Below, in pieces: positions 1-8,000 of a stretch of 15,956 nucleotides of DNA. Source of the stretch: an uncultured Tissierellia bacterium (lineage in GTDB: Bacteria > Bacillota > Clostridia > Tissierellales > Peptoniphilaceae); assembly GCA_947278105.1 (NCBI GenBank), contig CAMYOR010000007.1:1-15956 (forward strand), in the 5' to 3' direction. The notes beneath the pieces were generated by a model. It had not been told where the DNA came from and searched no databases. It saw only the letters and a list, made by a program, of their open reading frames with translations. Every line of letters starts with the position of its first letter. Position 1 is the first letter of the stretch. The position numbers and the translations under genes were made by a program.

Positions 1-97
1 CCCCAATGCAGTCTCCGTCCGGGTTGACATGCCCTGCAAGTGCGATGGTCTCAGCCTTCCTCAGAATTTCCCCCATTTCATTCCAAATCCTATTCAT
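1..97 (-). CDS. nrnA: NrnA-type DHH phosphoesterase, 5' fragment
   Basis: This is a partial gene: only the first 32 codons are present and it runs off the left edge of the window. The fragment contains the motif GHVNPDGDCIG at residues 22-32, which is the first metal-binding motif of DHH-family phosphoesterases. In Bacillota, the gene after rbfA is normally nrnA, a bifunctional oligoribonuclease and pAp phosphatase that degrades nanoRNAs of 2-5 nt and recycles 3'-phosphoadenosine 5'-phosphate in the cytoplasm. The ATG lies inside the end of rbfA (8-nt overlap, ATGAATAG) and is preceded by GGGAG at a suitable distance, so translation is probably coupled to rbfA. The family is clear from the motif. 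The exact subfamily is inferred from gene order, because the second DHH motif and the DHHA1 domain lie outside the window. Confidence 0.85.
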   Translation of the reverse strand, partial: MNRIWNEMGEILRKAETIALAGHVNPDGDCIG

Positions 98-524
98 GGA
101 CTTCTCCCTCGGAAACAGACGGGTCCCCATCGAAGGGGATCCCTTCACTCTCCTGCCTTTTCGCCTGACTTTCCTCATCCTTGGCGATGACCTTTTCAAT
201 TAGGGCATCCATATGCATTCCGTAATCAATGGACTGGTCCAGGTGAAAACGCAGTTCAGGGATCGAGGGCAAAATTGCCTCTTCTCCCAGTTCATGTTTT
301 AAAAATCCCCGAGCTTTTGTAAGCCCTTCGATGGTCTGTTTCTTTTCCCACTCCGTTCCCATCACGGTCACATAGATATCTGCGTATGAAAGGTCCCTGG
401 TAACATCCACATCCGACACAGAGGTCAGTTCCTTGATCTGAGGATCCTTCAGCTTATAGGAAATGGCATAAGAGAGTACTCTTTTTATTTCTTGACCGAT
501 CCGGTTTCTTCTTTTCTCTCTCAT
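90..524 (-). CDS. rbfA: 30S ribosome-binding factor A
   Basis: RbfA is a small KH-fold protein that binds the immature 30S subunit near the 16S rRNA 5' end and assists late processing and cold adaptation. The 144-residue product starts MREKRRNRIGQEIKR and contains the family pattern LKDPQIKELTSVSDVDVTRD at about residues 25-44. The KH-like domain covers roughly residues 5-115, with LPSIPELRFHLDQS late in it. The last 30 or so residues are a charged extension, so the protein is somewhat longer than the usual 115-130 residues. The ATG has an AAGGAG site six bases upstream. A terminator hairpin separates the gene from infB, and its 3' end overlaps the start of nrnA. The YlxP gene that often precedes rbfA in Bacillota is absent. 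The identification is secure. Confidence 0.96.
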   Translation of the reverse strand: MREKRRNRIGQEIKRVLSYAISYKLKDPQIKELTSVSDVDVTRDLSYADIYVTVMGTEWEKKQTIEGLTKARGFLKHELGEEAILPSIPELRFHLDQSIDYGMHMDALIEKVIAKDEESQAKRQESEGIPFDGDPSVSEGEVHE

Positions 525-555
525 TAATGGCTCCTTCCCCTTCTGAGCTTTACTC

Positions 556-590
556 GAAAAAGGCCCGGGACAGGAAATTCCGGGCCTTTC
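556..590 (-). terminator. Intrinsic terminator between infB and rbfA
   Basis: On the minus strand, a perfect 10-bp stem (AAAGGCCCGG paired with CCGGGCCTTT) encloses an 11-nt loop and is followed by five T residues. It starts three bases after the infB stop codon. It would end or reduce transcripts from the rimP-nusA-infB operon before rbfA. Only about 30 bases lie between it and the rbfA start, and I see no convincing promoter there, so partial read-through is likely. Confidence 0.85.
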
Positions 591-592
591 AT

Positions 593-2995
593 TTATGAAG
601 TCTGTCCGGAGGATTTGGCCTGAACTTCAATCTCGTGGTAGCATTCGATGATGTCTCCGACCTTAACATCGTTGTAATTCTCAATGCCCAGGCCGCCTTC
701 ATAGCCCTTTAAAACCTCGCGGACATCGTCCTTATACCTTTTGAGCGAAGAAATGGCCCCCTCATGGATAACAATATCATTCCGGATCAGGCGAACCTTG
801 GCAGAACGAACCATTTTGCCGCTAGTTACATAAATTCCTGCAACGGTCCCCACATTGGGAACCTTAAAGGTGTCCTGAATATCCGCCCGGCCCAGAACCT
901 CTTCCTCGATCTCCGGCTCCAGCATTCCGGCGATTGCGTTTTCAATATCTTCAATCGCCTCATAAATCACCCGGTAAGTTCGGATATCAATGCTGGACCT
1001 TTTTGCCTGAGCCAGGGCTCCCTGGTTTGGCCGGACATTAAAACCAATGATAATCGCATCCGAGGCCTCCGCAAGCATCACATCCGACTCACTGATCCCC
1101 CCTACTGCAGCATGGATAATGTTGACCTTCACTTCTTCATTGCCCAGCTTTTTCAAAGAGCCGGCAAGGGCATCAATCGTACCCTGAACATCAGTTTTGA
1201 CAATGAGGTTGAGTTCTTTCAGGCCCCCTTCCGATATTTTCATATGAAGGTCATCCAGGGATACGTGGGTCGTGGAATTTAACTTCTGTTCCCGTGCTCT
1301 CTCCCCTGCCTGTGCGGCAAAATCGCGGGCAATTTTTTCATCCTTGACTGCGTAAATCTTATCCCCAGCCTCTGGAAGATCCGTTAGCCCTGTAATTTTA
1401 ACAGGAGTGGATGGGCCTGCCTTTTTTATCTGCTTGCCCCGGGCATCAAACATTACCCGAATATGCCCAGAAACATAGCCCGAAACAATATAATCGTCAT
1501 TGGTCAGCGTCCCTTTTTGAACAACAATGGAGGCGGTGGGCCCCATCCCCTTTTCCAACTGTGACTCAATCACGACCCCTACCGCCGGGCGCTTGGGATT
1601 TGCTTTAAGCTCAAGAACTTCGGCTAAAATCAGAACATTGGCCAAAAGATCCTCGATTCCTTCTCCCGTCTTTGCAGAAACCGGAACCATAATGGTATCT
1701 CCCCCGTACTGCTCAGGCACAAGACCATATTCCATTAGCTCCTGCATGACTCTTTCCGGATTTGCCCCATAGCGGTCAATTTTATTAATGGCGACAACAA
1801 TCGGAACCTGGGCGGCTTTGGCATGATTAATAGCCTCGATAGTCTGAGGCATGACTCCGTCGTCCGCCGCAACGACTAAAATGACAATATCCGTAATTTC
1901 CGCCCCCCGGGCCCTCATTTCCGTAAAAGCCTTATGGCCAGGTGTGTCGATAAAGGTAATGGTTTTTCCTTCAATTCGGGCAACCGAAGCGCCAATATGC
2001 TGGGTAATTCCCCCCGCTTCTCCCCGGGTTACCGAGGTTTCCCGGATCTTATCCAAAAGGGAGGTCTTGCCATGGTCAACGTGTCCCATCACTGTCACAA
2101 CAGGAGGCCGGGGCTTTAAATCCCTGGGATTATCCTCATAATCTAACCGGTCAAAAATTTCATCCGAATTTTTCTTTTCCGGCTTCATTATCAGAACCCC
2201 AAAGGCTTCTGCGACCTTCTCTGCGGTTTCAAAAGTAATGGATTCATTTAATCCGGCCATCACCCCCAGCTTGATCAGGGCGGTAATTACATCCATGGCA
2301 TTCTTATGAATCGCTCGGGCAAAATCCCCCACCGTAATTTCTTCTGGGATTTCAACAATTGCATTAAAGTCGTCGTCTGGGGCCTCTTCTTTCGCCTTTA
2401 CCGGCTGAGGCTTATTGCGAACCTTGGATTTGTTCGTATTTTTGTTTGTCTTATTGGCGAAGGGTTTCTTCGCTTTCGTTCCCTTCTCCTGACCCTCCTC
2501 GGCATCTTCATCAAAATTTTCCTGGCGATGACGGGATTTGCGCTCGAAATGCTTTTTCTTTGGCAGGTCTTCTTCTCCTGCATCGGCATTAATATGCGGT
2601 TTCCTGGTTTTTTTGTGCTGGGCACCCTCTTCCTCCAGCTCCCCCTTTAAAGGTTTTGGACGCTTTAAAGGAGCCGATGGATGGGGGCTTGACTGGATCT
2701 TCTTTTTCGGGGAAAAATGGGCGGACGAAACGGGATTTTTCAAAGGGCCGTCTGCTTTCGATTTTGCGCCAGCTTTTATTTCATCCTTCTTTAAAGAAGG
2801 TGAGGCGTTTTTTTCATTATTTATTTCCGTCAATTTTCCTTCCCTCTTAGAATAATATTCCCTTACCTTTGCCACATCGCTATCTTCAACACCTGACATA
2901 TGGGATGGATAACTTAAACCAAACCGCTTTTTCATCAACTGTCTCAGCGCTTTTGTTGAAACATTTAATTCTTTTGCTAATTCATAAACCCTCAT
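593..2995 (-). CDS. infB: Translation initiation factor IF-2
   Basis: IF2 is the GTPase that delivers initiator fMet-tRNA to the 30S P site and promotes subunit joining. The 800-residue product has an N-terminal IF2_N domain (about 1-50, MRVYELAKELNVSTKALRQL), a lysine-rich low-complexity linker (about 50-210), and a second IF2_N domain (about 218-270). The GTPase domain carries G1 GHVDHGKT (304-311), G3 DTPGH (350-354), G4 NKID (404-407) and G5 SAK (440-442), followed by the beta-barrel and C-terminal domains that bind fMet-tRNA. The ATG has a GAGG site upstream and lies nine bases after the rnpM stop. The ylxQ gene, often present between ylxR and infB, is missing. A terminator follows immediately. 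Family and completeness are certain. Confidence 0.98.
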   Translation of the reverse strand: MRVYELAKELNVSTKALRQLMKKRFGLSYPSHMSGVEDSDVAKVREYYSKREGKLTEINNEKNASPSLKKDEIKAGAKSKADGPLKNPVSSAHFSPKKKIQSSPHPSAPLKRPKPLKGELEEEGAQHKKTRKPHINADAGEEDLPKKKHFERKSRHRQENFDEDAEEGQEKGTKAKKPFANKTNKNTNKSKVRNKPQPVKAKEEAPDDDFNAIVEIPEEITVGDFARAIHKNAMDVITALIKLGVMAGLNESITFETAEKVAEAFGVLIMKPEKKNSDEIFDRLDYEDNPRDLKPRPPVVTVMGHVDHGKTSLLDKIRETSVTRGEAGGITQHIGASVARIEGKTITFIDTPGHKAFTEMRARGAEITDIVILVVAADDGVMPQTIEAINHAKAAQVPIVVAINKIDRYGANPERVMQELMEYGLVPEQYGGDTIMVPVSAKTGEGIEDLLANVLILAEVLELKANPKRPAVGVVIESQLEKGMGPTASIVVQKGTLTNDDYIVSGYVSGHIRVMFDARGKQIKKAGPSTPVKITGLTDLPEAGDKIYAVKDEKIARDFAAQAGERAREQKLNSTTHVSLDDLHMKISEGGLKELNLIVKTDVQGTIDALAGSLKKLGNEEVKVNIIHAAVGGISESDVMLAEASDAIIIGFNVRPNQGALAQAKRSSIDIRTYRVIYEAIEDIENAIAGMLEPEIEEEVLGRADIQDTFKVPNVGTVAGIYVTSGKMVRSAKVRLIRNDIVIHEGAISSLKRYKDDVREVLKGYEGGLGIENYNDVKVGDIIECYHEIEVQAKSSGQTS

Positions 2996-3004
2996 CCGGC
3001 ACCT

Positions 3005-3262
3005 CTATTCTTCTACATAGTTCATAAGCTCCTCATAAAAGTCTTCCGGGACCTCAGCTTTCAGGCTCATCTTAAGCCGCCCTGTCTTTTTTGCTTTTAA
3101 GATACAGGCGGGGTTTTTACATAGATAAGCCCCCCGGCCATTGGCCTTTCCGCTTTCATCGATGGTCAGTGACCCGTCTTCTCCCTTAACAATGCGTATG
3201 AGTTCATACTTGCTCTTTCGTTCATTGCAGGCTACGCATTTTCGGACCGGTACTTTTTTCAT
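3005..3262 (-). CDS. rnpM: YlxR-family RNA-binding protein (RnpM)
   Basis: This is a complete 85-residue member of the YlxR (DUF448) family. The family hallmarks are visible: RKCVACNERKSK at residues 7-18 and GRGAYLC at 42-48. Four cysteines (9, 12, 48, 53) form a CxxC...Cx4C pattern. The protein binds RNA; in Bacillus subtilis the YlxR homologue, renamed RnpM, has been reported to bind and modulate the RNase P RNA. It lies between nusA (49-base gap) and infB (nine-base gap), which is the standard family position. An AAGGA site lies nine bases before the ATG. The family assignment is certain. The RNase P role here is carried over from the B. subtilis protein. Confidence 0.93.
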   Translation of the reverse strand: MKKVPVRKCVACNERKSKYELIRIVKGEDGSLTIDESGKANGRGAYLCKNPACILKAKKTGRLKMSLKAEVPEDFYEELMNYVEE

Positions 3263-3311
3263 GGATTCTTTTCCTTATTTAAGCTTTTGTTTCTCTTTTA
3301 AAAATTTGATT

Positions 3312-4427
3312 CTATTCTTCTTCCTGCTCTTCTTCTTGAAGAGGCTTTTTTTCTTCTTCCGAAATTTCAGCGGCATCATAAAATTCCGGATTTTTCAAAT
3401 ATTCACTTTCCCCTTTGATGTCAATCTTCCACCCCGTAAGGCGAGCCGCCAAACGAACATTTTGTCCTTCTCTTCCAATGGCAAGGGAAAGCTGATCATC
3501 TGGTACAATCACATAAGAAGATTTTTCAGGAACATTCGTAATCACATTATTGACCATGGCAGGACTTAAGGCGTTGGAGATGAAAACCTTGGGATCCTTG
3601 TCATAGATCGTGATATCCATTTTTTCACCATGGAGTTCATCAACAATGATATTTACCCGAGATCCCTTATATCCTACACAGGCGCCGATGGGATCCACAT
3701 CCACGTCATTGGAAAAAACGGCAACTTTAGACCGGGATCCAGCTTCTCTTGCAACCGAGTAGATTTCAACCACTCCATCTGCAATCTCCGGGACTTCCTG
3801 TTCAAAAAGCCGGGTCACCAGATCCGGATGAACTCGAGAAAGCAGGATCTGCGCCCCCTTTGCCGCATTTCGAACCTCCATGACATAAAGCTTAACCCGA
3901 TCTCCCTGTCTGAGATGTTCGCCGGGAATTTGTTCTCTTGGAGGAATCACCCCTTCGGCCCGGCCTAAGTTAATGTAAATATTATGGACATCCACCCTTT
4001 GAATGGTCCCGGTGATGACTTCTCGAACCCGGTCGATATAGTCATCATAGACATTTTGCCTTTCAGCATCATGGAGCTTTTGTATGATGATGTTTCTGGC
4101 CGTCTGTGCGGCCACTCGGCCAAAGTTTTCAGGATTGACCTCAACCCGAACTTCATCCCCAAGATTAAAGTCCACATCTCTTTCCCGGGCCTCGGTAAGA
4201 CTGATTTCCTGACAGGGAGATTCGACCTTTTCCACCACCTTTTTTACCGAGAAAACACGAATTTCACCGCTTAATCGGTCGACATGGACTTCGACATTCG
4301 TATTATCATCGAAATTTTTTTCATAGGACTTCTCCAGAGCTTTTTCCAGGGCATCCAGAATCACTTCCTTGGATATGCCCTTCGAAGCCTCCAGATCGTC
4401 CAAAGCTCCCAGTAATTCTTGATTCAT
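3312..4427 (-). CDS. nusA: Transcription termination/antitermination factor NusA
   Basis: NusA binds RNA polymerase and nascent RNA, prolongs pauses and stimulates intrinsic termination. The 371-residue product matches the length of the Bacillus protein and lacks the extra C-terminal repeats of the E. coli form. Domains in order: N-terminal polymerase-binding region (about 1-125), S1 domain (about 134-200), KH1 with GACVGYKGSRVNII (248-261), KH2 with IGREGQNVRLA (317-327), then a short acidic tail (about 355-371). I chose the ATG at 4427 (MNQELLGALDDLE) because AGGAGG lies four bases upstream and the family starts here; the open frame extends 13 codons further but without support. The rimP stop codon is embedded in this SD site, so the two genes are tightly coupled. 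The terminator ahead of rimP may be a target of NusA itself. Confidence 0.97.
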   Translation of the reverse strand: MNQELLGALDDLEASKGISKEVILDALEKALEKSYEKNFDDNTNVEVHVDRLSGEIRVFSVKKVVEKVESPCQEISLTEARERDVDFNLGDEVRVEVNPENFGRVAAQTARNIIIQKLHDAERQNVYDDYIDRVREVITGTIQRVDVHNIYINLGRAEGVIPPREQIPGEHLRQGDRVKLYVMEVRNAAKGAQILLSRVHPDLVTRLFEQEVPEIADGVVEIYSVAREAGSRSKVAVFSNDVDVDPIGACVGYKGSRVNIIVDELHGEKMDITIYDKDPKVFISNALSPAMVNNVITNVPEKSSYVIVPDDQLSLAIGREGQNVRLAARLTGWKIDIKGESEYLKNPEFYDAAEISEEEKKPLQEEEQEEE

Positions 4428-4435
4428 GATTCCTC

Positions 4436-4909
4436 CTAAAAAATCAGTGCGACTTTGACCGTACAAACCTCAGACCGTGGAATGGCCAGGTCTTCTTCTT
4501 TTCCTTTTGCATCCTTTAACATCACATGGAAGCTTTCCTTGTCAAAACCGATGAGCTTTGCAATTAGCTGCTTTCTTCCTTGAAATTTTCTGTAAAAAGT
4601 AAATTCCAGATCCTCTCCCTGGCGGATTTGAAATTCTCGGTCGGTTTTCATAGGCCGGGATAAGTCCGGAGAAGAGACTTCCAGAAGGTAGGACGATGCA
4701 ATGGGATCCAGCTGGTCGAGAAGCGGACTTAAAATATGAGAGACCCTTTCGCACTCATCAATCCCTACTCCGTCCGGACTGTAAATGTAAAAGCGCAGAA
4801 TACGGTCTTTTCCGGCCTGGATATATTCCAGATCCAGAATTTCGAAGCCAGCCTCTTCGACTTTTCCTTCCAACTGATTTCGCAGAGCCGTCAGCTCTTT
4901 TTTGTTCAA
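4436..4909 (-). CDS. rimP: Ribosome maturation factor RimP, TTG start
   Basis: RimP assists early 30S assembly, before S12 incorporation. The product is 157 residues if translation starts at the TTG at 4909, which fits the usual 150-160. The conserved block LLEVSSPDLSRPM lies at about residues 75-87, and the C-terminal SH3-like domain with FYRKFQGRKQLIAKL at about 105-119. The TTG start is chosen because a perfect AAGGAGGG lies five bases upstream and the protein then begins MNKKELTALRNQLEGKV. An upstream in-frame TTG at 4975 would force translation through the terminator hairpin and is rejected. The gene opens the rimP-nusA-infB operon and its stop overlaps the nusA SD. The identity is secure and the start is strongly supported. 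Confidence 0.95.
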   Translation of the reverse strand: MNKKELTALRNQLEGKVEEAGFEILDLEYIQAGKDRILRFYIYSPDGVGIDECERVSHILSPLLDQLDPIASSYLLEVSSPDLSRPMKTDREFQIRQGEDLEFTFYRKFQGRKQLIAKLIGFDKESFHVMLKDAKGKEEDLAIPRSEVCTVKVALIF

Positions 4910-4922
4910 ATTTTCCCTCCTT
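4910..4922 (-). promoter_or_regulatory. rimP Shine-Dalgarno fused to the terminator U-tract
   Basis: AAGGAGGG (4922-4915) follows directly on the T-tract of the upstream hairpin and lies five bases before the TTG start codon. A transcript that terminates at the hairpin would end at or just before this ribosome binding site. Confidence 0.85.
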
Positions 4923-4953
4923 AAAAAAACAAGAGCGGAAAACCCGCTCTTGT
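4923..4953 (-). terminator. Intrinsic terminator or attenuator in the rimP-nusA leader
   Basis: On the minus strand, a perfect 10-bp stem (ACAAGAGCGG paired with CCGCTCTTGT) with a 5-nt loop is followed by an uninterrupted run of T: seven, counting the last base of the stem. It lies between polC and rimP. It may simply end the polC transcript. However, a candidate promoter lies upstream of it, so it would also sit in the leader of rimP-nusA, where it could act as an attenuator. No alternative antiterminator pairing is evident in the short leader. Confidence 0.88.
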
Positions 4954-4979
4954 ACTCAGACGCACCTTCTAACAAAATA

Positions 4980-5008
4980 AATATAACACATTTTGCGATG
5001 AAAATCCA
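4980..5008 (-). promoter_or_regulatory. Candidate extended -10 promoter for the rimP-nusA operon
   Basis: The minus strand reads TGTTATATT, an extended -10 (TG, one base, then TATATT at 4985-4980, 5 of 6 to consensus). The -35 match is poor (TGGATT, 17 bases upstream, 3 of 6), which extended -10 promoters tolerate. The segment is AT-rich and starts right after the polC stop codon. Initiation near 4973 would place the terminator hairpin about 20 bases into the transcript. Transcription start mapping would settle it. Confidence 0.5.
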
Positions 5009-8000
5009 TTAAAATCCCTTTAAAAAAGACAATTGGTTGGTTTCCGGATAGGAATCCAAGAGTCCATATTGGCTTAAGGATTCCATTGCAGACCGGTTAC
5101 AGCCTGTCCTCTTTTGAAAATCACTCCGGGAGATAAAGTCCCCCTTCTTTCGTTCCTCAACAATTGCCAGTCCATTTGCCTCGGATACGTAATCCAGGGC
5201 AGAAAGCGGGGGCAAAACTCTTTTTTCGTCCAAAATAATAAAGGTAGTAGCCTCTGACTTCATCAGGTCTACAGGGGCAAAAGAGTAGTCCCTAGCATAC
5301 ATTTCTTCAATGACTTCCAAAAGTCCGATTTTATTGTCATTATCTTTTCCGCCCTGGGCCCGGACCTCTTCCAAATTTTTCTGTGTCTGAGTCAGGTCCT
5401 TGCAAAGGAGGCTTGTAGAAAAGTCGCTTAACCTCTGCGTGTAATAAGTGGCATAGAAGGCAGCGGGACGATGAACTTTGAACCAGGCGATTCGGTAGGA
5501 CATCATAACATAAGCCACTGCATGGGCCCGGGGAAACATATACTGAATCTTCCGGCAGGATTCAACATACCAATCCGGAACCCCACAGACCCTCATCTTT
5601 TCTTCCATTCCCTCCGGAAGTCCCCTCCCCTTTCTGACTGCCTCCATGGTTTTAAAGGAATCCAGCTTCTCCATACCCATGGAAATAAGATAGGTCATAA
5701 TATCATCTCTTGTACAAATGGCGTCCGTCAGCTGGATGGTCCCCTTTTCAATAAGGTCCCTGGCGTTATTGAGCCAGACATCGGTTCCGTGAGAAAGGCC
5801 GGCAATTCGAATAAACTCTGCAAAGGTCGTGGGCCGGGTATCCTTGAGCATTCCGCGGACGAAATTTGTGCCAAATTCCGGAAGGCCCAAGGCCCCGTCT
5901 TCCTGGTTGGAATAGGGATAAGAAGCTTCCAATGGCTTTGAAGAAGTAAAAAGGCCGGTCGTTTCCGGATCATCAAAGGGAATCTTCAAGGGATCAATCT
6001 CCGTCATCTCTTCAAGCTGCCTGAGGGTGGTCGGACTGGTATGGCCCAATTCATCCAGTTTAAGCAGGTGTCCGCTCAGGTCTTTATAAGAGAAATGGGT
6101 GGTAACCACCGCTGAGCTCAAATCATCCGCCGGGTATTGAATGGGACAAAAATCTGAGATTTCCATATCCTGGGGGACAATAATCAGGCCCCCTGCGTGC
6201 TGTCCGGTGGTTCTGCGGACCCCCTCCATTGTCTTTTGCAAGAAGGCGATCTGGCCTTCGTTAATTGAAAGATCTTCAGCTAAGGCATAGGGGGCTTCCA
6301 GGTACTTTTTGATATAACCATAGGCCGTTTTAGTCTGCACTCCGGAAATCGTCCCAGCCCGAAAAACCTTCCCCCGGCCGAAAAGAACTTCCGTATACTG
6401 GTGAATGTCTGACATATATTCCCCTGCGAAATTCAGGTCAATATCAGGCTCCTTATCGCCGTCAAATCCTAAAAAAACCTCAAAGGGAATGCTGTGTCCG
6501 TCTCTGTAAAGAGGGGCCCCGCATTTTGGACAGGTTTTTTGGGGAAGGTCAAATCCGGAGAAGGTCGGGGGATTTTCTAAAAATTCACTGTAATGGCAAT
6601 CCGGGCAAACATAATGAGGGGGCAGAGGATTCACTTCGGTAATGCCTGCCATGGTTGCCACAAGAGAAGAGCCGACGGACCCTCGGGATCCCACCAAATA
6701 TCCATCCGCATTGGATTTTTTCACCAGTCTTTCTGCAATCACATATAGGGGCGAATAGCCATTGGAAATAATGGATCCCAGTTCTCGATCCAGCCTTTTT
6801 TGAACAATATCCGGCAGAGGGTCCCCATATCGGGTTTTTGCGCTTTTCCAAACCAGGGTCTTGAGTTCTTCGTCAGAGCCTTCTACTTTCGGTGTAAAGG
6901 TTCCCTGGGGGATGGGAACAATGGGCTCAATCATCTCTGCGACCTCTTGGGGGCCGCGGATCACAAGCTTATGAGCCAGGGCCTGGGGCAGAAAAGAAAA
7001 AGCCCCCAGCATTTCTCCGGTCGTTTTTAACTGGTAGCGGCCATTGAGGTCAAATTCCTTCTTCCTTTCGTAATTGACAAGAATATTTCTTGCCCGCCTT
7101 TCTCCCGGATCCAGGTACTCTGCCATACCAACCGCACAGCAGGGCATATTAAGTTCCTCCGCAAGAGAAATGAGCGTCTCCGTAAAACTCCGAAACTGAC
7201 TTTCATCCCCGGCCAATTCTTCAAAAATTGCTTTATCAGCAAAGGAAGGGGGCTCGACTGCGATAAAATCCGCTTCTCGGGCAAGGTCTAAAAGGGCCTT
7301 TCTGGGCCATCTTCGGGACACCGCTTCAAAAAGCCTGGAGCCGACAAAGCCTGTTCCAATGACAAATAAGTCCCTGTATTTTTTTAAATGGGAGGCCGGA
7401 AAGCCTGGAGTCCGATAAAAATAATTCATATTGGCTTCGGAGACCAGCTGATAAAAAGATTTTAATGAATCCTGGTTTTTCAGATAAATTAAAAGGTCAT
7501 GGGACTCATGGCGGCTCAGGGGAAAGTCAGAAGGGGTCTTGTTGATTTCTTCCAGTGAGATTTTCTTCTCTTCCCATTCTTCCATCAGCCTCTCAAAGGC
7601 ATAGGCTGTTGCAGTCGCATCGTCGATGGCCCGGTGATGGTGAAGAAGGGGCACCTGCAGCTCCTTTGTGATCGTATCAAGCTTGTGATTTTTATATTCC
7701 GGATGCAGGGCTCGCGCAAGGCCCAGGGTATCTAAGGAACAGGGCTCAACCTTTAGGCCCAGTTCAAAGGCCTTTTCACGGATAAAGCCCAGGTCAAAGG
7801 CAGCGTTATGGGCCACCCAAATCGATCCCTGGGCAAAGTCTAAAAATCGGGGAAGGACTTTTTCTATGGGATCGGCCCCTTGGACCATTGCATCCGTGAT
7901 CCCCGTCAAATGGGTGATTTTTTCTGGAATACTTCCATTGGGATGGACAAATTCTGAAAATTCCCCTACCTTCTTCCCATTTTCCAGACGGATTGCTCCA

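Noticed and set aside
764..1282. Plus-strand open frame of 172 codons
   Set aside because: It is antisense to infB, whose reading frame is clearly coding; it has no recognisable domain and no plausible ribosome site. Other plus-strand frames are similar shadows.
4910..4975. Longer rimP starting at the TTG at 4975
   Set aside because: The extension would be translated through a perfect terminator hairpin and adds 22 residues not seen in the family. The TTG at 4909 has an ideal SD.
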